A DNA stretch of 33,687 nt, taken from contig NZ_LAYO01000073.1 in assembly GCF_000980875.1 (NCBI RefSeq), forward strand, positions 1 through 33,687, read 5' to 3'. This DNA is from Leucobacter sp. Ag1 (GTDB lineage Bacteria > Actinomycetota > Actinomycetes > Actinomycetales > Microbacteriaceae). The position numbers and the translations under genes were made by a program. Positions 16,338 through 25,929 of the stretch are shown piece by piece (the first letter of the stretch is position 1; each line of letters opens with the position of its first letter). The notes under the pieces were generated by a model. That model worked only from the letters and a program-made list of their open reading frames with translations, searched no databases and had not been told where the DNA came from.

Positions 16338-17893
16338 GCGGATGCTCCTTCGATGATGGGCGCGGATGCGCCCCTGTGGACGATCGGCGACGCCTGCGCG
16401 CCCGATCGGGACGGGACCCCGCGCGGCCCCTCCGGGCCGAACACGTAGTCGGGGTCGGGGTTGAGACGCAGCAGGCCCCAGTAGAGGAGGCTCGACAGCA
16501 GCAGCGCCACGGGCAGGCTCACGTCGGCGCCTCCGGCGAGACCACCCCAGACGCCCACGAACTGGCCGGGGAGGTTGACGAACATCACGCCGGCGACCGC
16601 GCCGACGGCCCAGGCGATGACCGCGTTGGTGTTCCAGCCGTGCTGGAACCAGTAGATCCCGCCGGTCTCGCGGCGGCTGAACACCAGCAGCGGTTCGACG
16701 TCGTACCAGCCGCGCCGAACGACGTAGCCGATCAACATGATCGCGATCCACGGCACCGTGCAGACGACCAGCAGCACCGAGAGCGTGGTGACGCTCTGCA
16801 CCATGTCGAATACGAACTTGCCGACCAGGACGAACACGACGGTGATCGCGCCGATGAGGGCGGTCGAGGCGACGCGCCCCATGACCACGACGATGCTCGA
16901 GAAGTCGAGCCCGGTCCCGTAGAGCAGGCTCGTGCCCGTGGTCACGCCACCGAGCACGCCGATGATGGCGAGCGGCACGAAGAACCACGTGGGCGCGCTC
17001 GCGACGAGGCCTCCCACGTAGTCGCCTCCGGCGATCAGCTCGGGCGAACCGATCGAGATGACCGACGCCGTGACGTGGCCGAAGAGGAAGGCTCCCAGGC
17101 AGGCGAGCTGCGCGAGCACGACCGCGACGATGAGGGACCTGCGGGGCACGGAGCGCGCGACGTAGCGCGAGTAGTCGCCGAGGAAGGGGCCGTACGAGAC
17201 GGGGCAGGACATGGCGACGAGCACCGAGCCGAAGAAGCCCGCGATGTACACGGGATCGCTCCACCGGTCGGCGGCCCGGTGCGCGAGCACCGCGGCGAAG
17301 TCGGCCTGGCTCGCGTAGACCACGATCCCGACGACGAAGAGCACCCCGACGAGAATCGGCACGAAGCGGTTCAGGACCACGAGCATCCGGTAGCCGTAGA
17401 CGCAGATCACGATCAGCAGCAGGGCCATCAGCGCGTACACGAGTCCCGAGAGCAGACCGGTCTGCTCGAAGCCGAAGAGCCGCGCGACGGACGCGAGCAG
17501 CGCATCGCCCGACGCCCAGACCGCGAGGGCGAGGAACGTGAAGGCGCCCAGGAGCGCCAGTAGGGATCCGATCAGACGCCCGTGCGCACCGAAGTGGGCG
17601 GACGAGGAGACCGCGTTGTTCGTGCCGTTCTTCGGCCCGAAGAGCACCATGGGCGAGAGGATGAGCGATCCGACGAGCACGCCGATCACGATCGCGAGCA
17701 CCCCGTCCCAGAATGTGAGCCCGAAGACCACCGGGAAGGTTCCGAGCACGGCGGTCGAGACGCTGTTCGCGCCGCCGAAGATGAGCCCGAAGATGTCCCG
17801 CGGTTTCGCCCACCGCTCCGATTCCGGGATCGGGTCGATCCCGTGCGCTTCGACGGCGAAGGTCGCCGCCTGCTCTGCTGTCTGCTCCGACAT
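16334..17893 (-). CDS. NCS1 family purine/pyrimidine-type permease
   Basis: The 519-residue transporter has about twelve helices and NCS1 landmarks: PRDIFGLIFGGANSVSTAVLG before helix 1, GPKNGTNNAVSSSAHFG, and SCPVSYGPFLGDYSRYV in the middle. NCS1 permeases import nucleobases, allantoin, hydantoins, thiamine precursors or related compounds by cation symport. The C-terminus is a cytoplasmic tail of about 45 residues. ATG at 17893 has GAGGAG six bases upstream. It is the first gene of an operon with the alcohol dehydrogenase and is divergent from a tandem Lrp-type regulator, the likely controller. Substrate cannot be assigned. Confidence 0.9.
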   Translation of the reverse strand: MSEQTAEQAATFAVEAHGIDPIPESERWAKPRDIFGLIFGGANSVSTAVLGTFPVVFGLTFWDGVLAIVIGVLVGSLILSPMVLFGPKNGTNNAVSSSAHFGAHGRLIGSLLALLGAFTFLALAVWASGDALLASVARLFGFEQTGLLSGLVYALMALLLIVICVYGYRMLVVLNRFVPILVGVLFVVGIVVYASQADFAAVLAHRAADRWSDPVYIAGFFGSVLVAMSCPVSYGPFLGDYSRYVARSVPRRSLIVAVVLAQLACLGAFLFGHVTASVISIGSPELIAGGDYVGGLVASAPTWFFVPLAIIGVLGGVTTGTSLLYGTGLDFSSIVVVMGRVASTALIGAITVVFVLVGKFVFDMVQSVTTLSVLLVVCTVPWIAIMLIGYVVRRGWYDVEPLLVFSRRETGGIYWFQHGWNTNAVIAWAVGAVAGVMFVNLPGQFVGVWGGLAGGADVSLPVALLLSSLLYWGLLRLNPDPDYVFGPEGPRGVPSRSGAQASPIVHRGASAPIIEGASA

Positions 17894-18144
17894 GGAGTGC
17901 TCCTCTTCGAGTTCCGGGTGGTTCCGGTTCCGGGAACGCTCCCGGATCCGAACCGACTCGGGCAACTGTAGAAGCCCGCGGGCACGGTCGCCACCGAAAA
18001 CACAGGGTGATTCGCCTCAGACTGATCATACGTTTCAGAAATGCCCCGAATCAGCACGTAAACTGCTCCAAGGCATCGACGATCGATATTTTCGCGCAGG
18101 CAGATCGTGCGACTTTCGAACGATCCGAACCGAACGGAGGCGCA
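17894..18144. other. Divergent regulatory region of the permease and Lrp genes
   Basis: This 251-base gap holds no gene. Bases about 18000-18115 are much richer in A+T than the surroundings and contain TTTCAGAAA near 18034 and the AT-rich GATATTTTCG near 18085. TACAGT on the reverse strand (17965-17970) is a candidate -10 for the permease. An Lrp-family regulator often binds such AT-rich stretches, so this is the likely operator region; no single site is certain. Confidence 0.4.
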
Positions 18145-19056
18145 GTGACGACGAACGAGGAGCTCGCACGACGGGTCCTGCAGGAGGTGCGCCAGGACGG
18201 CCGGGCCAGCTACACCGGCATCGCGCACCGTCTCGGCGTGCCGCGGCAGCTCGTCGCGGCGATCGTCGAGGACGCCGTGCGCGAGCATCGGATCCGGCTG
18301 ACCGCGACCGTCAGCCCCGACCTGCTCGGCATCACCCGCTATTCCTACCTCCTCATCCAGTCCTCCGGCCCGAGCGGGCCGATCCTCGACGCCCTGAACG
18401 CGATGCCGGAGACCTGCTTCGTCTCGGCCCTCGCGGGCACCGCGGGCGTCGACGCCGAGGTGCGGGTCGGCTCGGACGCGGACCACCAGCGCGTGCTCGG
18501 CGAGATCCGCTCGATCCCCGGCGTGAGCGGTATCTCGTGCAACGTCTACGAGCGGATCTTCGTCAACATCGATTCCCCGCTCCCCGACCGGGCGGCCGCG
18601 TCGCTGCGCATCGATCAGGTGGATCGCGGGATCATCACGGCGCTCGAGCGCAACGGACGCGCGACGTTCCGGGAGCTCGGCGCAGCCGGCGGAGTCTCCC
18701 CCGCGAGCGCCAGGAACCGCCTGCACCGCCTGCTCCAGCATCGGGCGGTCAAGGTCGTCGGCCTGCCCGTCCGCGACCATCAGGTGGGCCCGCCCCCGCT
18801 CGGTCTCGGGATCCGGATCCGCGGAGCGCTGACGGCGGACCTCATCGACCGCGTCTGCGCGGTCGCCCCGGAGTTCCTCGCCTCGTCGAGCGGTTCGTAC
18901 GATCTCATCTCGACGATCTCGGCAGAGACCCCGGAGGGCCAGCTCGCCAAGCTCGATGCGCTGCGCGGCATCGAGCAGGTCGCGCTCGTCGACGCCTGGT
19001 CCCACCTGCGCATCACCAAGGAGCTCTACGGCCTGTCCGCCCTCGTGATCGGGTGA
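18145..19056 (+). CDS. Tandem-duplicated Lrp/AsnC family transcriptional regulator
   Basis: The 303-residue protein contains two Lrp-like modules. The first (about 1-145) has a winged helix-turn-helix (LARRVLQEVRQDGRASYTGI) and a RAM-like ligand domain ending in VYERIFVN. The second (about 150-300) begins IDQVDRGIITALERNGRATF and ends LRITKELYG. Ordinary Lrp proteins are about 150 residues, so this is a fused double unit as found in several Actinobacteria. GTG at 18145 is chosen for the GGAGG four bases upstream; the frame is open to 18007, but that part is AT-rich and not protein-like. It is divergent from, and probably regulates, the NCS1 permease/dehydrogenase operon in response to a small molecule. 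Confidence 0.88.
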   Translation: MTTNEELARRVLQEVRQDGRASYTGIAHRLGVPRQLVAAIVEDAVREHRIRLTATVSPDLLGITRYSYLLIQSSGPSGPILDALNAMPETCFVSALAGTAGVDAEVRVGSDADHQRVLGEIRSIPGVSGISCNVYERIFVNIDSPLPDRAAASLRIDQVDRGIITALERNGRATFRELGAAGGVSPASARNRLHRLLQHRAVKVVGLPVRDHQVGPPPLGLGIRIRGALTADLIDRVCAVAPEFLASSSGSYDLISTISAETPEGQLAKLDALRGIEQVALVDAWSHLRITKELYGLSALVIG

Positions 19057-19147
19057 TCCTGCTCGAAAACTGCTTCAAGATTTCCGAAAACCAAATAGCA
19101 TAAGCCGCATATCGTTTTTGTATGGTCACATTCTCGTGACGAAGTCC

Positions 19148-19175
19148 ATTTCTCGCAGAAATGCTCCCATAGAAT
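19148..19175 (+). promoter_or_regulatory. ponA promoter: TAGAAT -10 with an upstream palindrome
   Basis: TAGAAT (19170-19175) lies six bases before the ATG at 19182, which has no Shine-Dalgarno, so a leaderless transcript is predicted. The perfect inverted repeat ATTTCT-CGC-AGAAAT (19148-19162) sits where the -35 element would be. It may be an operator. The 125-base gap 19057-19181 is A+T-rich and holds no gene. Confidence 0.55.
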
Positions 19176-19181
19176 CTGCGC

Positions 19182-21854
19182 ATGCCCGAACGAGATTCAT
19201 CACGCCCGTCTCGCATGCATTCCACCGGGGTGCGAACGACGAAGCCCCGGAGCCTCGGAGGCGTCCTCGCGAGCCTCCTCGGAGCCATCGCCATGAGCGT
19301 CGTGGCCGGCGTGCTGCTCACCGCGGCCATCACTCCGGTCGTCGCGCTCACCGGAGCCGGAGCGACCTCGGCGATCAAGATCTTCGAGAATCTGCCGGAC
19401 CACCTCAACCCCGGTGAGCTCGCACAGCCCTCGACCCTGTACGCGAAGAAGGGCGGCAAGACCGTCCAGCTGGCGACCTTCTACGACCAGGACCGCAAGA
19501 CGGTGCCCTGGGACGCCATCTCCCAATACGTGAAGGACGCGGTCGTCGCCGAGGAGGATCCGCGCTTCTACTCGCACGGCGGCGTCGATATCATCTCGAC
19601 CGGCCGGGCGATCCTGCAGAATCTCGCGAACAAGAATATCTCCGGGGCCTCGACGGTGTCGATGCAGTACGTGCGCAACGTGCTGATCCAGGAGTCGCAG
19701 GCGATCGTCGACGAGAAGAAGCGCAAGGCTGCCTATAACGACGCGATGAAGCAGACCGCGGACCGCAAGCTCAAGGAGATGAAGCTCGCGATCAGCATCG
19801 AGAAGAAGTACTCGAAGGACGAGATCCTCCTCGGCTACCTCAACATCGCGCTGTTCGGCCGACAGGTCTACGGCATCGAGTCCGCCGCCCAGTACTTCTA
19901 CGGCAAGTCCGCGAAGGACGTCACCCTCGCGGAGGCGGCGAGCCTCGTCGCGATCGTGAACAACCCGTCACAGCTGCAGCTCGACCTGCCCGAGAACGTG
20001 GCGCGGAACACGGAGCGCCGCAACAAGATCCTCGGCTCGATGCTCCGCCACGGCAAGATCACGCAGGCGCAGTACGACGAGGCGAAGGCGACCCCGGTCA
20101 CGCCGAAGATCAAGCCGCGTCGGCCGGGCTGCTCGGTCGCCGAGGGCAACTACGGTCTCGGCCACTTCTGCGACTACGTCCAGCGCTACATCCGCACCGA
20201 CGCGAGCTTCGGCTCGACCGCCGAGGAGCGCATGTTCAAGTTCCGTCGCGGCGGCTACCAGATCATGACCACCATCGACCTCGATATGCAGGCGGCGGGC
20301 CTTCGGGCGATGCACGACACCGTGCCGCAGCGGATCGATGGGATCGACGCCGGTGGTGCCAGCTCCTCGGTCCAGGTCGACACCGGCAAGGTGCTCGCCA
20401 TGGTGCAGAGCCGTCCGTTCAGCGACGACGGCGACTTCCTGAAGAAGAACCCGACGTACACGAGCATCAACTGGAACACCGACTTCGAGTACGGCGGATC
20501 GAACGGCTTCCAGGTCGGTTCGACGTTCAAGCCGATCACGCTGACCCAGTGGCTCAAGAGCGGGAACTCCGTGCGTGACCTGGTCAACGTCAACGGCCGC
20601 ACCGTGCAGCAGCAGTCCTTCCGCGCCTCGTGCATGACCGATGGCGTCTACAGCTATGGCGACTGGACGTTCTCGAACGACAACCTCGGCATCCGCGGCA
20701 CGCAATCGGTGCGGACCACCATCGCGAATTCGATCAACGGCGGAGTCGTCTCGATGGCGCAGAAGCTCGACCTGTGCGAGATCTTCCAGACCGCGAAGGA
20801 CCTGGGCATCCACCGCGCCTCGGACCTCCCGAAGAGCGAGGAGGATCCGGCCAAGCCGTTCGTCCCGACCCTCACCGGCGACTTCCGTGACCTCTCGATG
20901 GTGCCCTCGAACACCTTCGCCGGCGTCGACGAGATCGCCCCGATCACCATGGCCTCCGCCTACGCCGCGTTCGCCGGCGGCGGCAAGGTCTGCACCCCGG
21001 TTCCGATCGAGTCCATCACGGGCCCCGACGGCAAGCCCGTCGACTTCACCAGGAGCAAGTGCACCAACGCGATCTCCCCCGAGGTCGCCGCGGGCGTCGC
21101 ATACACGCTGCAGTACACGGTGACCAACGGTCTCGCGAGCCACGCGGCCTCCTCCACCGGCGTCCCGCACCTGGCGAAGACCGGTACCACCGACGACGTG
21201 GTCGACAACTGGACCGTGGGTGCGAGCACCAAGGTCGCGACCGCCACCTGGGTCGGCAACGTGGGACCGACCTGCGCGGACCCGCGCGACGCGAAGACCT
21301 GCGAGCGCGTCTCGACCCGCTTCTTCGGCAATCTGATGTACGCCGACCAGACCATCTGGCCGGCCCTGATGAACGAGGCCGATCGGAAGTACGGCGGCGA
21401 CGCGTTCCCCGAACCGTCGGAGTCCGCCCTCCGCATCACGACCCAGCAGGTGCCCGATGTCACCGGGAAGTCCGTCGAGCAGGCGACGAGCGCGCTCACC
21501 GCTGCGGGCTTCACCGTGGTCGACGGCGGCACCACCGATTCCGCGGTCGCGAAGGGCATGGTCGCGAGGACCGACCCGGCCGCGGGCAGCGCGGTGCAGG
21601 CCGGATCCACGATCTCGCTGCTCCGCAGCAGCGGGAACCTCGCGAAGGTCCCCGACGGGCTGACCGGACGGACCGGCGCGGACGCTCAGAGCGCGCTCGC
21701 CGGTGCCGGCTTCACCAAGGTCGTGCTGCAGTGCGACACCGGAAGCGGCAAGCCGGACCCCGGCAAGGACATCGTCAAGTCCGTCAGCCCCGGCAGCGGC
21801 AAGGAAGCCAAGCAGAGCTCCCAGATCACGCTGACCCTCAGCTGCGGACGGTGA
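19182..21854 (+). CDS. ponA: Class A penicillin-binding protein (transglycosylase/transpeptidase) with two PASTA domains
   Basis: The 890-residue enzyme polymerises and cross-links peptidoglycan outside the membrane. A cytoplasmic basic N-terminus is followed by one membrane helix (about 27-58). The GT51 transglycosylase domain has the EDPRFYSHGG motif with Glu125 and, further on, ASTVSMQYVRN and GYLNIALFGRQVYGIESAAQ. The transpeptidase has Ser447-x-x-Lys450 (GSTFKP), Ser517-Ile-Asn and Lys666-Thr-Gly-Thr. Two PASTA repeats (about 757-816 and 823-888) end the protein; these bind peptidoglycan or muropeptides. Several cysteines (317, 330, 484, 532, 604, 627, 698, 707) may form disulfides. All catalytic motifs are intact. 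Confidence 0.96.
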   Translation: MPERDSSRPSRMHSTGVRTTKPRSLGGVLASLLGAIAMSVVAGVLLTAAITPVVALTGAGATSAIKIFENLPDHLNPGELAQPSTLYAKKGGKTVQLATFYDQDRKTVPWDAISQYVKDAVVAEEDPRFYSHGGVDIISTGRAILQNLANKNISGASTVSMQYVRNVLIQESQAIVDEKKRKAAYNDAMKQTADRKLKEMKLAISIEKKYSKDEILLGYLNIALFGRQVYGIESAAQYFYGKSAKDVTLAEAASLVAIVNNPSQLQLDLPENVARNTERRNKILGSMLRHGKITQAQYDEAKATPVTPKIKPRRPGCSVAEGNYGLGHFCDYVQRYIRTDASFGSTAEERMFKFRRGGYQIMTTIDLDMQAAGLRAMHDTVPQRIDGIDAGGASSSVQVDTGKVLAMVQSRPFSDDGDFLKKNPTYTSINWNTDFEYGGSNGFQVGSTFKPITLTQWLKSGNSVRDLVNVNGRTVQQQSFRASCMTDGVYSYGDWTFSNDNLGIRGTQSVRTTIANSINGGVVSMAQKLDLCEIFQTAKDLGIHRASDLPKSEEDPAKPFVPTLTGDFRDLSMVPSNTFAGVDEIAPITMASAYAAFAGGGKVCTPVPIESITGPDGKPVDFTRSKCTNAISPEVAAGVAYTLQYTVTNGLASHAASSTGVPHLAKTGTTDDVVDNWTVGASTKVATATWVGNVGPTCADPRDAKTCERVSTRFFGNLMYADQTIWPALMNEADRKYGGDAFPEPSESALRITTQQVPDVTGKSVEQATSALTAAGFTVVDGGTTDSAVAKGMVARTDPAAGSAVQAGSTISLLRSSGNLAKVPDGLTGRTGADAQSALAGAGFTKVVLQCDTGSGKPDPGKDIVKSVSPGSGKEAKQSSQITLTLSCGR

Positions 21855-21859
21855 CCGGC

Positions 21860-21896
21860 GCCGTCGGGGCGGATGCAGCAGCACCGCCCCGACGGC
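21860..21896. terminator. Bidirectional stem-loop between convergent genes
   Basis: A perfect 13-bp stem (GCCGTCGGGGCGG at 21860-21872 with its complement at 21884-21896) and an 11-base loop fill the 44-base gap between ponA and the convergent BCCT gene. It has no T tract but is well placed to end both transcripts. Confidence 0.65.
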
Positions 21897-21898
21897 GA

Positions 21899-23710
21899 TC
21901 AGCGCTGTCGGTCCGCGTCGGCGTCCGGCTCACGGCGGCCCAGCAGGCGTGCGCGGTGCTTCTCGGGCAGCGCCTGCGCCACCTGCGTCACGCCGCGCAC
22001 GATGTCGCGCCGGCGGCGGCTGCTGAGCCCGTTCCACCAGGCGTCGGCGCTGCGCGGACCGGATTCGATGGCGTCGTCGTCGGAGTCGAGGCCGAAGCGC
22101 TCGGACAGATCAGCGACGAACGCCTCGCGCCGAAGCCGATCCGCGCGTCGCACGTTGCGTTGGAGCGCCTTGAACGTCGCCGCGCACATGAGGATCATGA
22201 TCACGCTGAACGGCAGGGCGATGGTCACGGCGAGCGTCTGGATCGCTGACAGCCCGCCCGCGAGCAGCAGCGCCGCGGCGAGCGCCGCCGTCGCGAGTGT
22301 GAAGAACACGCGGATCCAGTTGCGCGGCTCCGCATCGCCGCCCGTGGCCAGCATGGCCATGACGAGCGATCCCGAGTCGGACGAGGTGATGAAGAAGATC
22401 GCCGAGAGCACGATCGCGCCCACCACGAGCACACCGCCCGCGGGCAGTTGCTCGAGCACCTGGAAGAGCGCGGAGTTCGCGTCGACGGCGCCACCTGCGC
22501 CGATCACCGAGGTGTACCCGGCCGGCCGGAACATCTCGTTGAAGATCGCGGTTCCTCCGAGCACCCCGAACCACACGAACGTGACGAGCGTGGGCACGAG
22601 GATGACGCCGAGGATGAACTCGCGCACCGTGCGGCCGCGCGAGATGCGCGCGATGAAGACGCCGACGAACGGCGCCCAGCTCATCCACCAGCCCCAGTAG
22701 AAGGTCGACCAGGAGGCCTGCCACTCGGCGCCGGCGCTTCCGGTGAACGCCGAGGTGTCGGTCGACATCCCGAGCCAGTTCTGCAGGTAGTGCCCGATCG
22801 ACTGCAGGATCTCCTTCGCCAGGAACTGCGTGGGGCCGACGATGAGTACGAAGAGCAGGAGTCCGCCGGCGAGGATCAGGTTGATGTTCGAGAGCCACTT
22901 CATGCCCCGGGAGACGCCCGAGAGCACGGACCACAGCACGAAGCAGGTCACGACGCCGATGATCGCGTACTCGATCCAGTGGTTGTCCTCCGCGATCACC
23001 CCGAGCGCCTGCAGGCCCGCGCTGATCTGGGTCACACCCAGGCCGAGCGAGGTCGCGACGCCGAACACCGTGCCGACGAGCGCGATCACGTCGATCGCGT
23101 TGCCCCACCCGCCGCGGGTCGCCTTCTCGCCGATGAGCGGCTCCAGCGCCCAGCGCACGGCGAGCGGACGCCCGCGGCGGTGGATGGCGTGCGCGAGCGC
23201 GAGTCCGACGACCACGTAGATCGCCCAGGGCTGGAATCCCCAGTGCAGGAAGGTCGTCGACATCGCCTCCTGCGCCAGCGCACCCGGCTGCAGGTTCTGG
23301 TCGACGATCGAGGGCTTCGGGGTCGCGAAGTGCTTGAGCGGCTCGGTCACGCCGTAGAACACGAGGCCGATGCCCATGCCCGCAGCGAAGAGCAGCGCGA
23401 ACCAGCTCATCAGCGAGAACTCGGGCTCGTGCTCCGGACGACCCAGTTTCACGTTGCCCTTCCGGGAGAACCCGAGGTAGGCGCAGAAGAGCACGAAGCC
23501 GAACGAGAGCAGCACGTACCACCAGCTGAAGTTCGCGATGATGGCGCTCTGCACCGCTCCGATCCCGGCGTTCATGGCCTCGGGGTTCACGAGGGTGGCC
23601 GCGACGAACGCGACCACCACGACCGCGGTGGGCCAGAACACCCAGCGCGCGATACCCGACCGCGATCCGCTCGAGTCGGGCGTGGACGTGGGCTGCTGCT
23701 CCGAGGACAT
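21899..23710 (-). CDS. BCCT family osmolyte transporter (betaine/carnitine/choline type)
   Basis: The 603-residue transporter has twelve predicted helices with the BCCT signatures AAGMGIGLVFYGVTEPLKHF and, in the conserved tryptophan region, FYWGWWMSWAPFVGVFIARISRGRTVREF. The glycine-rich GMGIG segment matches sodium-coupled betaine carriers such as BetP. Both termini are long and cytoplasmic; the C-terminal 75 residues are basic and acidic in turn and might act in osmosensing as in BetP. ATG at 23710 has no Shine-Dalgarno; TACCGT is six bases upstream, so leaderless translation is likely. It uses a promoter of its own and is convergent with ponA. Exact substrate is not certain. Confidence 0.92.
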   Translation of the reverse strand: MSSEQQPTSTPDSSGSRSGIARWVFWPTAVVVVAFVAATLVNPEAMNAGIGAVQSAIIANFSWWYVLLSFGFVLFCAYLGFSRKGNVKLGRPEHEPEFSLMSWFALLFAAGMGIGLVFYGVTEPLKHFATPKPSIVDQNLQPGALAQEAMSTTFLHWGFQPWAIYVVVGLALAHAIHRRGRPLAVRWALEPLIGEKATRGGWGNAIDVIALVGTVFGVATSLGLGVTQISAGLQALGVIAEDNHWIEYAIIGVVTCFVLWSVLSGVSRGMKWLSNINLILAGGLLLFVLIVGPTQFLAKEILQSIGHYLQNWLGMSTDTSAFTGSAGAEWQASWSTFYWGWWMSWAPFVGVFIARISRGRTVREFILGVILVPTLVTFVWFGVLGGTAIFNEMFRPAGYTSVIGAGGAVDANSALFQVLEQLPAGGVLVVGAIVLSAIFFITSSDSGSLVMAMLATGGDAEPRNWIRVFFTLATAALAAALLLAGGLSAIQTLAVTIALPFSVIMILMCAATFKALQRNVRRADRLRREAFVADLSERFGLDSDDDAIESGPRSADAWWNGLSSRRRRDIVRGVTQVAQALPEKHRARLLGRREPDADADRQR

Positions 23711-23716
23711 GCTTCG

Positions 23717-23722
23717 ACGGTA
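23717..23722 (-). promoter_or_regulatory. Candidate -10 for the BCCT transporter gene
   Basis: TACCGT on the reverse strand fits TANNNT and lies exactly six bases before the ATG, with no Shine-Dalgarno between. A leaderless transcript is predicted. Confidence 0.45.
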
Positions 23723-23772
23723 GCGATGCACCGGTTCGACGGGCAACCTCGGGTCCCCGCCGAACCGGCTGC

Positions 23773-25929
23773 TCACGCGCGGTCGGCGTCCTCCTCGGCC
23801 ATCGGCGCGGCGAAGAAGGACCGCTCGTGCGCACTGGACGTCTCGAACGCGCGCAGCATGCGTGCGCGTTGCTCGCTACCGGCGCGCGATGCCGCTCGGG
23901 TCACGATGCCGATCGCGCGCTCGGTCGCCGCGGCGAACCCGGCATCGGCGTAGGTGTCGAGCCAGGAGGCATAGGGATGCTCGGGATCGCGCGCGAACGG
24001 GTGGAGCGCCCCCGCGCGCAACCGACTCCCCAGGTCGGTGTAGAGCCAGAAGCAGGGCAGCAACGCGGCGATCAGCTCGGGATAGTCCCCGCCGAAGGCG
24101 ACCGAGCGCAGGTGGTCGAGATACGCGACGGTCGCGGGTGCCGGCTCCGCGTCCGAGGTCTCGCCGACGATGCCCCGCTCGGGTGTGAGCCAGGAGGCGT
24201 GCAGCTCCATCTCCCCCAGGATCGAACCGCGCGCGGACTCCGCCCAGAACGCCTGCTCCTCGGGGTCCGGGGCGAGCCGGGAGGCCTCGGCGAGCACTCG
24301 CGCGTACTCGCGCAGGTAGCGGGCGTCCTGGGCGAGGTAGAACCGGAACGGCACCTCGGCGAGCGAACCGTCGGCGAGCGCCGTGATGAACGGCAGGCGG
24401 TCGATCCCCGCCCGCACGCCCGAGATCCGGCCCCACCACGCTTCTCGGATGTCCTCGGCCGACGGTCGGGTCTCGAGCCCGCCTCGTTCCCAGAGCCCGG
24501 CGAAGTGGTGCACGGGACCGTGGCCGGAGCCGACGCCCAGTCCGGAGCCGGCGCGCAGGGACTCGCGCAGCCAGGCACGGGATCCGGCGACGGCCTGCTC
24601 GGCGGATTCGCCGCGGGCGAGGCGGGTCGCCAGCGCGGAGGAGAGCGAGCAGCCCGTGCCGTGCGTGTTCCGCGTCGCGATGCGTGCGCCCGGGAACTCT
24701 CGCCGAATCCCCCGCCCGGCATCGACCAGGGCATCCGGTGCGGTATCGCCCGGGAGGTGACCGCCCTTCACCAGCAGCGCGGCGCCGCTCTCCGCCGAGA
24801 GCGCCTCCGCCGCGACGAGCGCGTCGCTCCAGTCCCCGAGCGAGCGACCCGCGAGCACCGCGAGCTCCGCGAGGTTCGGGGTCACGAGGTCGGCCCGTTC
24901 GACCAGCCCGCGCAGCGCGGCTTCTCCGGCAGCATCGAGCAGCCGGTCCCCGCTGGTCGCGACCATCACCGGGTCGAGCACGACGATGCTCGGCCGCACC
25001 GCGTCGATCCAGGCGATCACCGTCTCGATGATCTCCGCGTTCGCGAGCATGCCGAGCTTCACCGCGTCGACGACGATGTCCTCGGAGAGCGCGTCGAGCT
25101 GGGCCCGCAGGAACTCGGCCGGCGGCACATGCACTCCGCGGACCCCGCGGGTGTTCTGGGCGGTCAGCGCCGCGAGCGCGGCCATGCCGTACCCGCCGTT
25201 CGCCGCGATGGATTTGAGGTCCGCCTGGATCCCGGCGCCGCCCGAAGGGTCGCTGCCGGCGATGCTGAGCACCCGCGGTGTCGCGCCCCGGCGCCAGTTC
25301 CGCAGGAACTCCGTCGCGGTGGATCGCGGATCGGGGCTGGTGCAGAGCGCCGCGACGGCGGCGACGCCCGCGGCGCCCGCTTCGCGCAGGGCGGCGGCGT
25401 CCTCCGGCACGATCCCGCCGATCGCGACGCAGGGCAGCGGGCTCGCCTCGGCGAACGCTCGGAAACCCTCGAACCCCAGCGCCGGCGGGTGATCGGGTTT
25501 GGTGCTCGTCGGCCGGATCGCTCCGACGCCGAGATAGTCGACCGTGCCGGCCGGAAGCGCGCGGACGGCGTCGAGGTGCTCGGCGCGGTTCGCGGTCAGT
25601 CCGATCAGCGCGTCGGGCCCGAGCAGCTCGCGCGCGCGGAGCACCGATGCGTCCCCCTGGCCGAGGTGCACGCCGTCGACGCGAGCGCCCCGGGCGCGGG
25701 CCGAGACCGCGGCTCCGAGCCGGTCGTTGACGATGAGTCGGGCCCGACCGTCGATGATTCCGGAGAGCTCGACGAGCCGATCCACGGTCTCGGCGTCGCT
25801 CGCTCCCTTGTCGCGGAGCTGGACCACGCCGACTCCGCCGGACACGGCAGCCCGCACCGTCTCCGCGACTCCGCGTGAACCGCTCAGCACGGGGTCGGTG
25901 ACCAGGTGCAGCGAGAGATCACGGATCAT
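23773..25929 (-). CDS. thiED: Trifunctional thiamine-salvage enzyme: ThiE-ThiD-TenA fusion
   Basis: One 718-residue chain carries three enzymes. ThiE (about 1-212), thiamine-phosphate synthase, shows [29 protein letters not shown] and AIGGI. ThiD (about 218-472), HMP/HMP-P kinase, shows [29 protein letters not shown] and THGTGCS with Cys427. TenA (about 493-712), aminopyrimidine hydrolase, shows [12 protein letters not shown] and [12 protein letters not shown] with the nucleophile Cys626. Together they turn salvaged pyrimidine into HMP-PP and couple it to thiazole phosphate to make thiamine phosphate. The start ATG overlaps the thiM stop (ATGA). Domain order and lengths are normal and all key residues appear present. 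Confidence 0.94.
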   Translation of the reverse strand: MIRDLSLHLVTDPVLSGSRGVAETVRAAVSGGVGVVQLRDKGASDAETVDRLVELSGIIDGRARLIVNDRLGAAVSARARGARVDGVHLGQGDASVLRARELLGPDALIGLTANRAEHLDAVRALPAGTVDYLGVGAIRPTSTKPDHPPALGFEGFRAFAEASPLPCVAIGGIVPEDAAALREAGAAGVAAVAALCTSPDPRSTATEFLRNWRRGATPRVLSIAGSDPSGGAGIQADLKSIAANGGYGMAALAALTAQNTRGVRGVHVPPAEFLRAQLDALSEDIVVDAVKLGMLANAEIIETVIAWIDAVRPSIVVLDPVMVATSGDRLLDAAGEAALRGLVERADLVTPNLAELAVLAGRSLGDWSDALVAAEALSAESGAALLVKGGHLPGDTAPDALVDAGRGIRREFPGARIATRNTHGTGCSLSSALATRLARGESAEQAVAGSRAWLRESLRAGSGLGVGSGHGPVHHFAGLWERGGLETRPSAEDIREAWWGRISGVRAGIDRLPFITALADGSLAEVPFRFYLAQDARYLREYARVLAEASRLAPDPEEQAFWAESARGSILGEMELHASWLTPERGIVGETSDAEPAPATVAYLDHLRSVAFGGDYPELIAALLPCFWLYTDLGSRLRAGALHPFARDPEHPYASWLDTYADAGFAAATERAIGIVTRAASRAGSEQRARMLRAFETSSAHERSFFAAPMAEEDADRA

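Noticed and set aside
15234-18029. A single 931-codon open frame on the reverse strand
   Set aside because: Only its last 367 codons resemble a protein (the alcohol dehydrogenase). The upstream part is a shadow of the NCS1 permease, which overlaps it in another frame by an ATGA junction.
18007-18144. N-terminal extension of the Lrp-type gene
   Set aside because: The segment is A+T-rich and not protein-like, while GTG at 18145 has a Shine-Dalgarno and starts directly before the first helix-turn-helix.
19968-21884. Long reverse-strand frame opposite ponA
   Set aside because: It mirrors the ponA codons, is rich in Arg, Asp, Gly and Val without any family motif, and ponA is fully supported.
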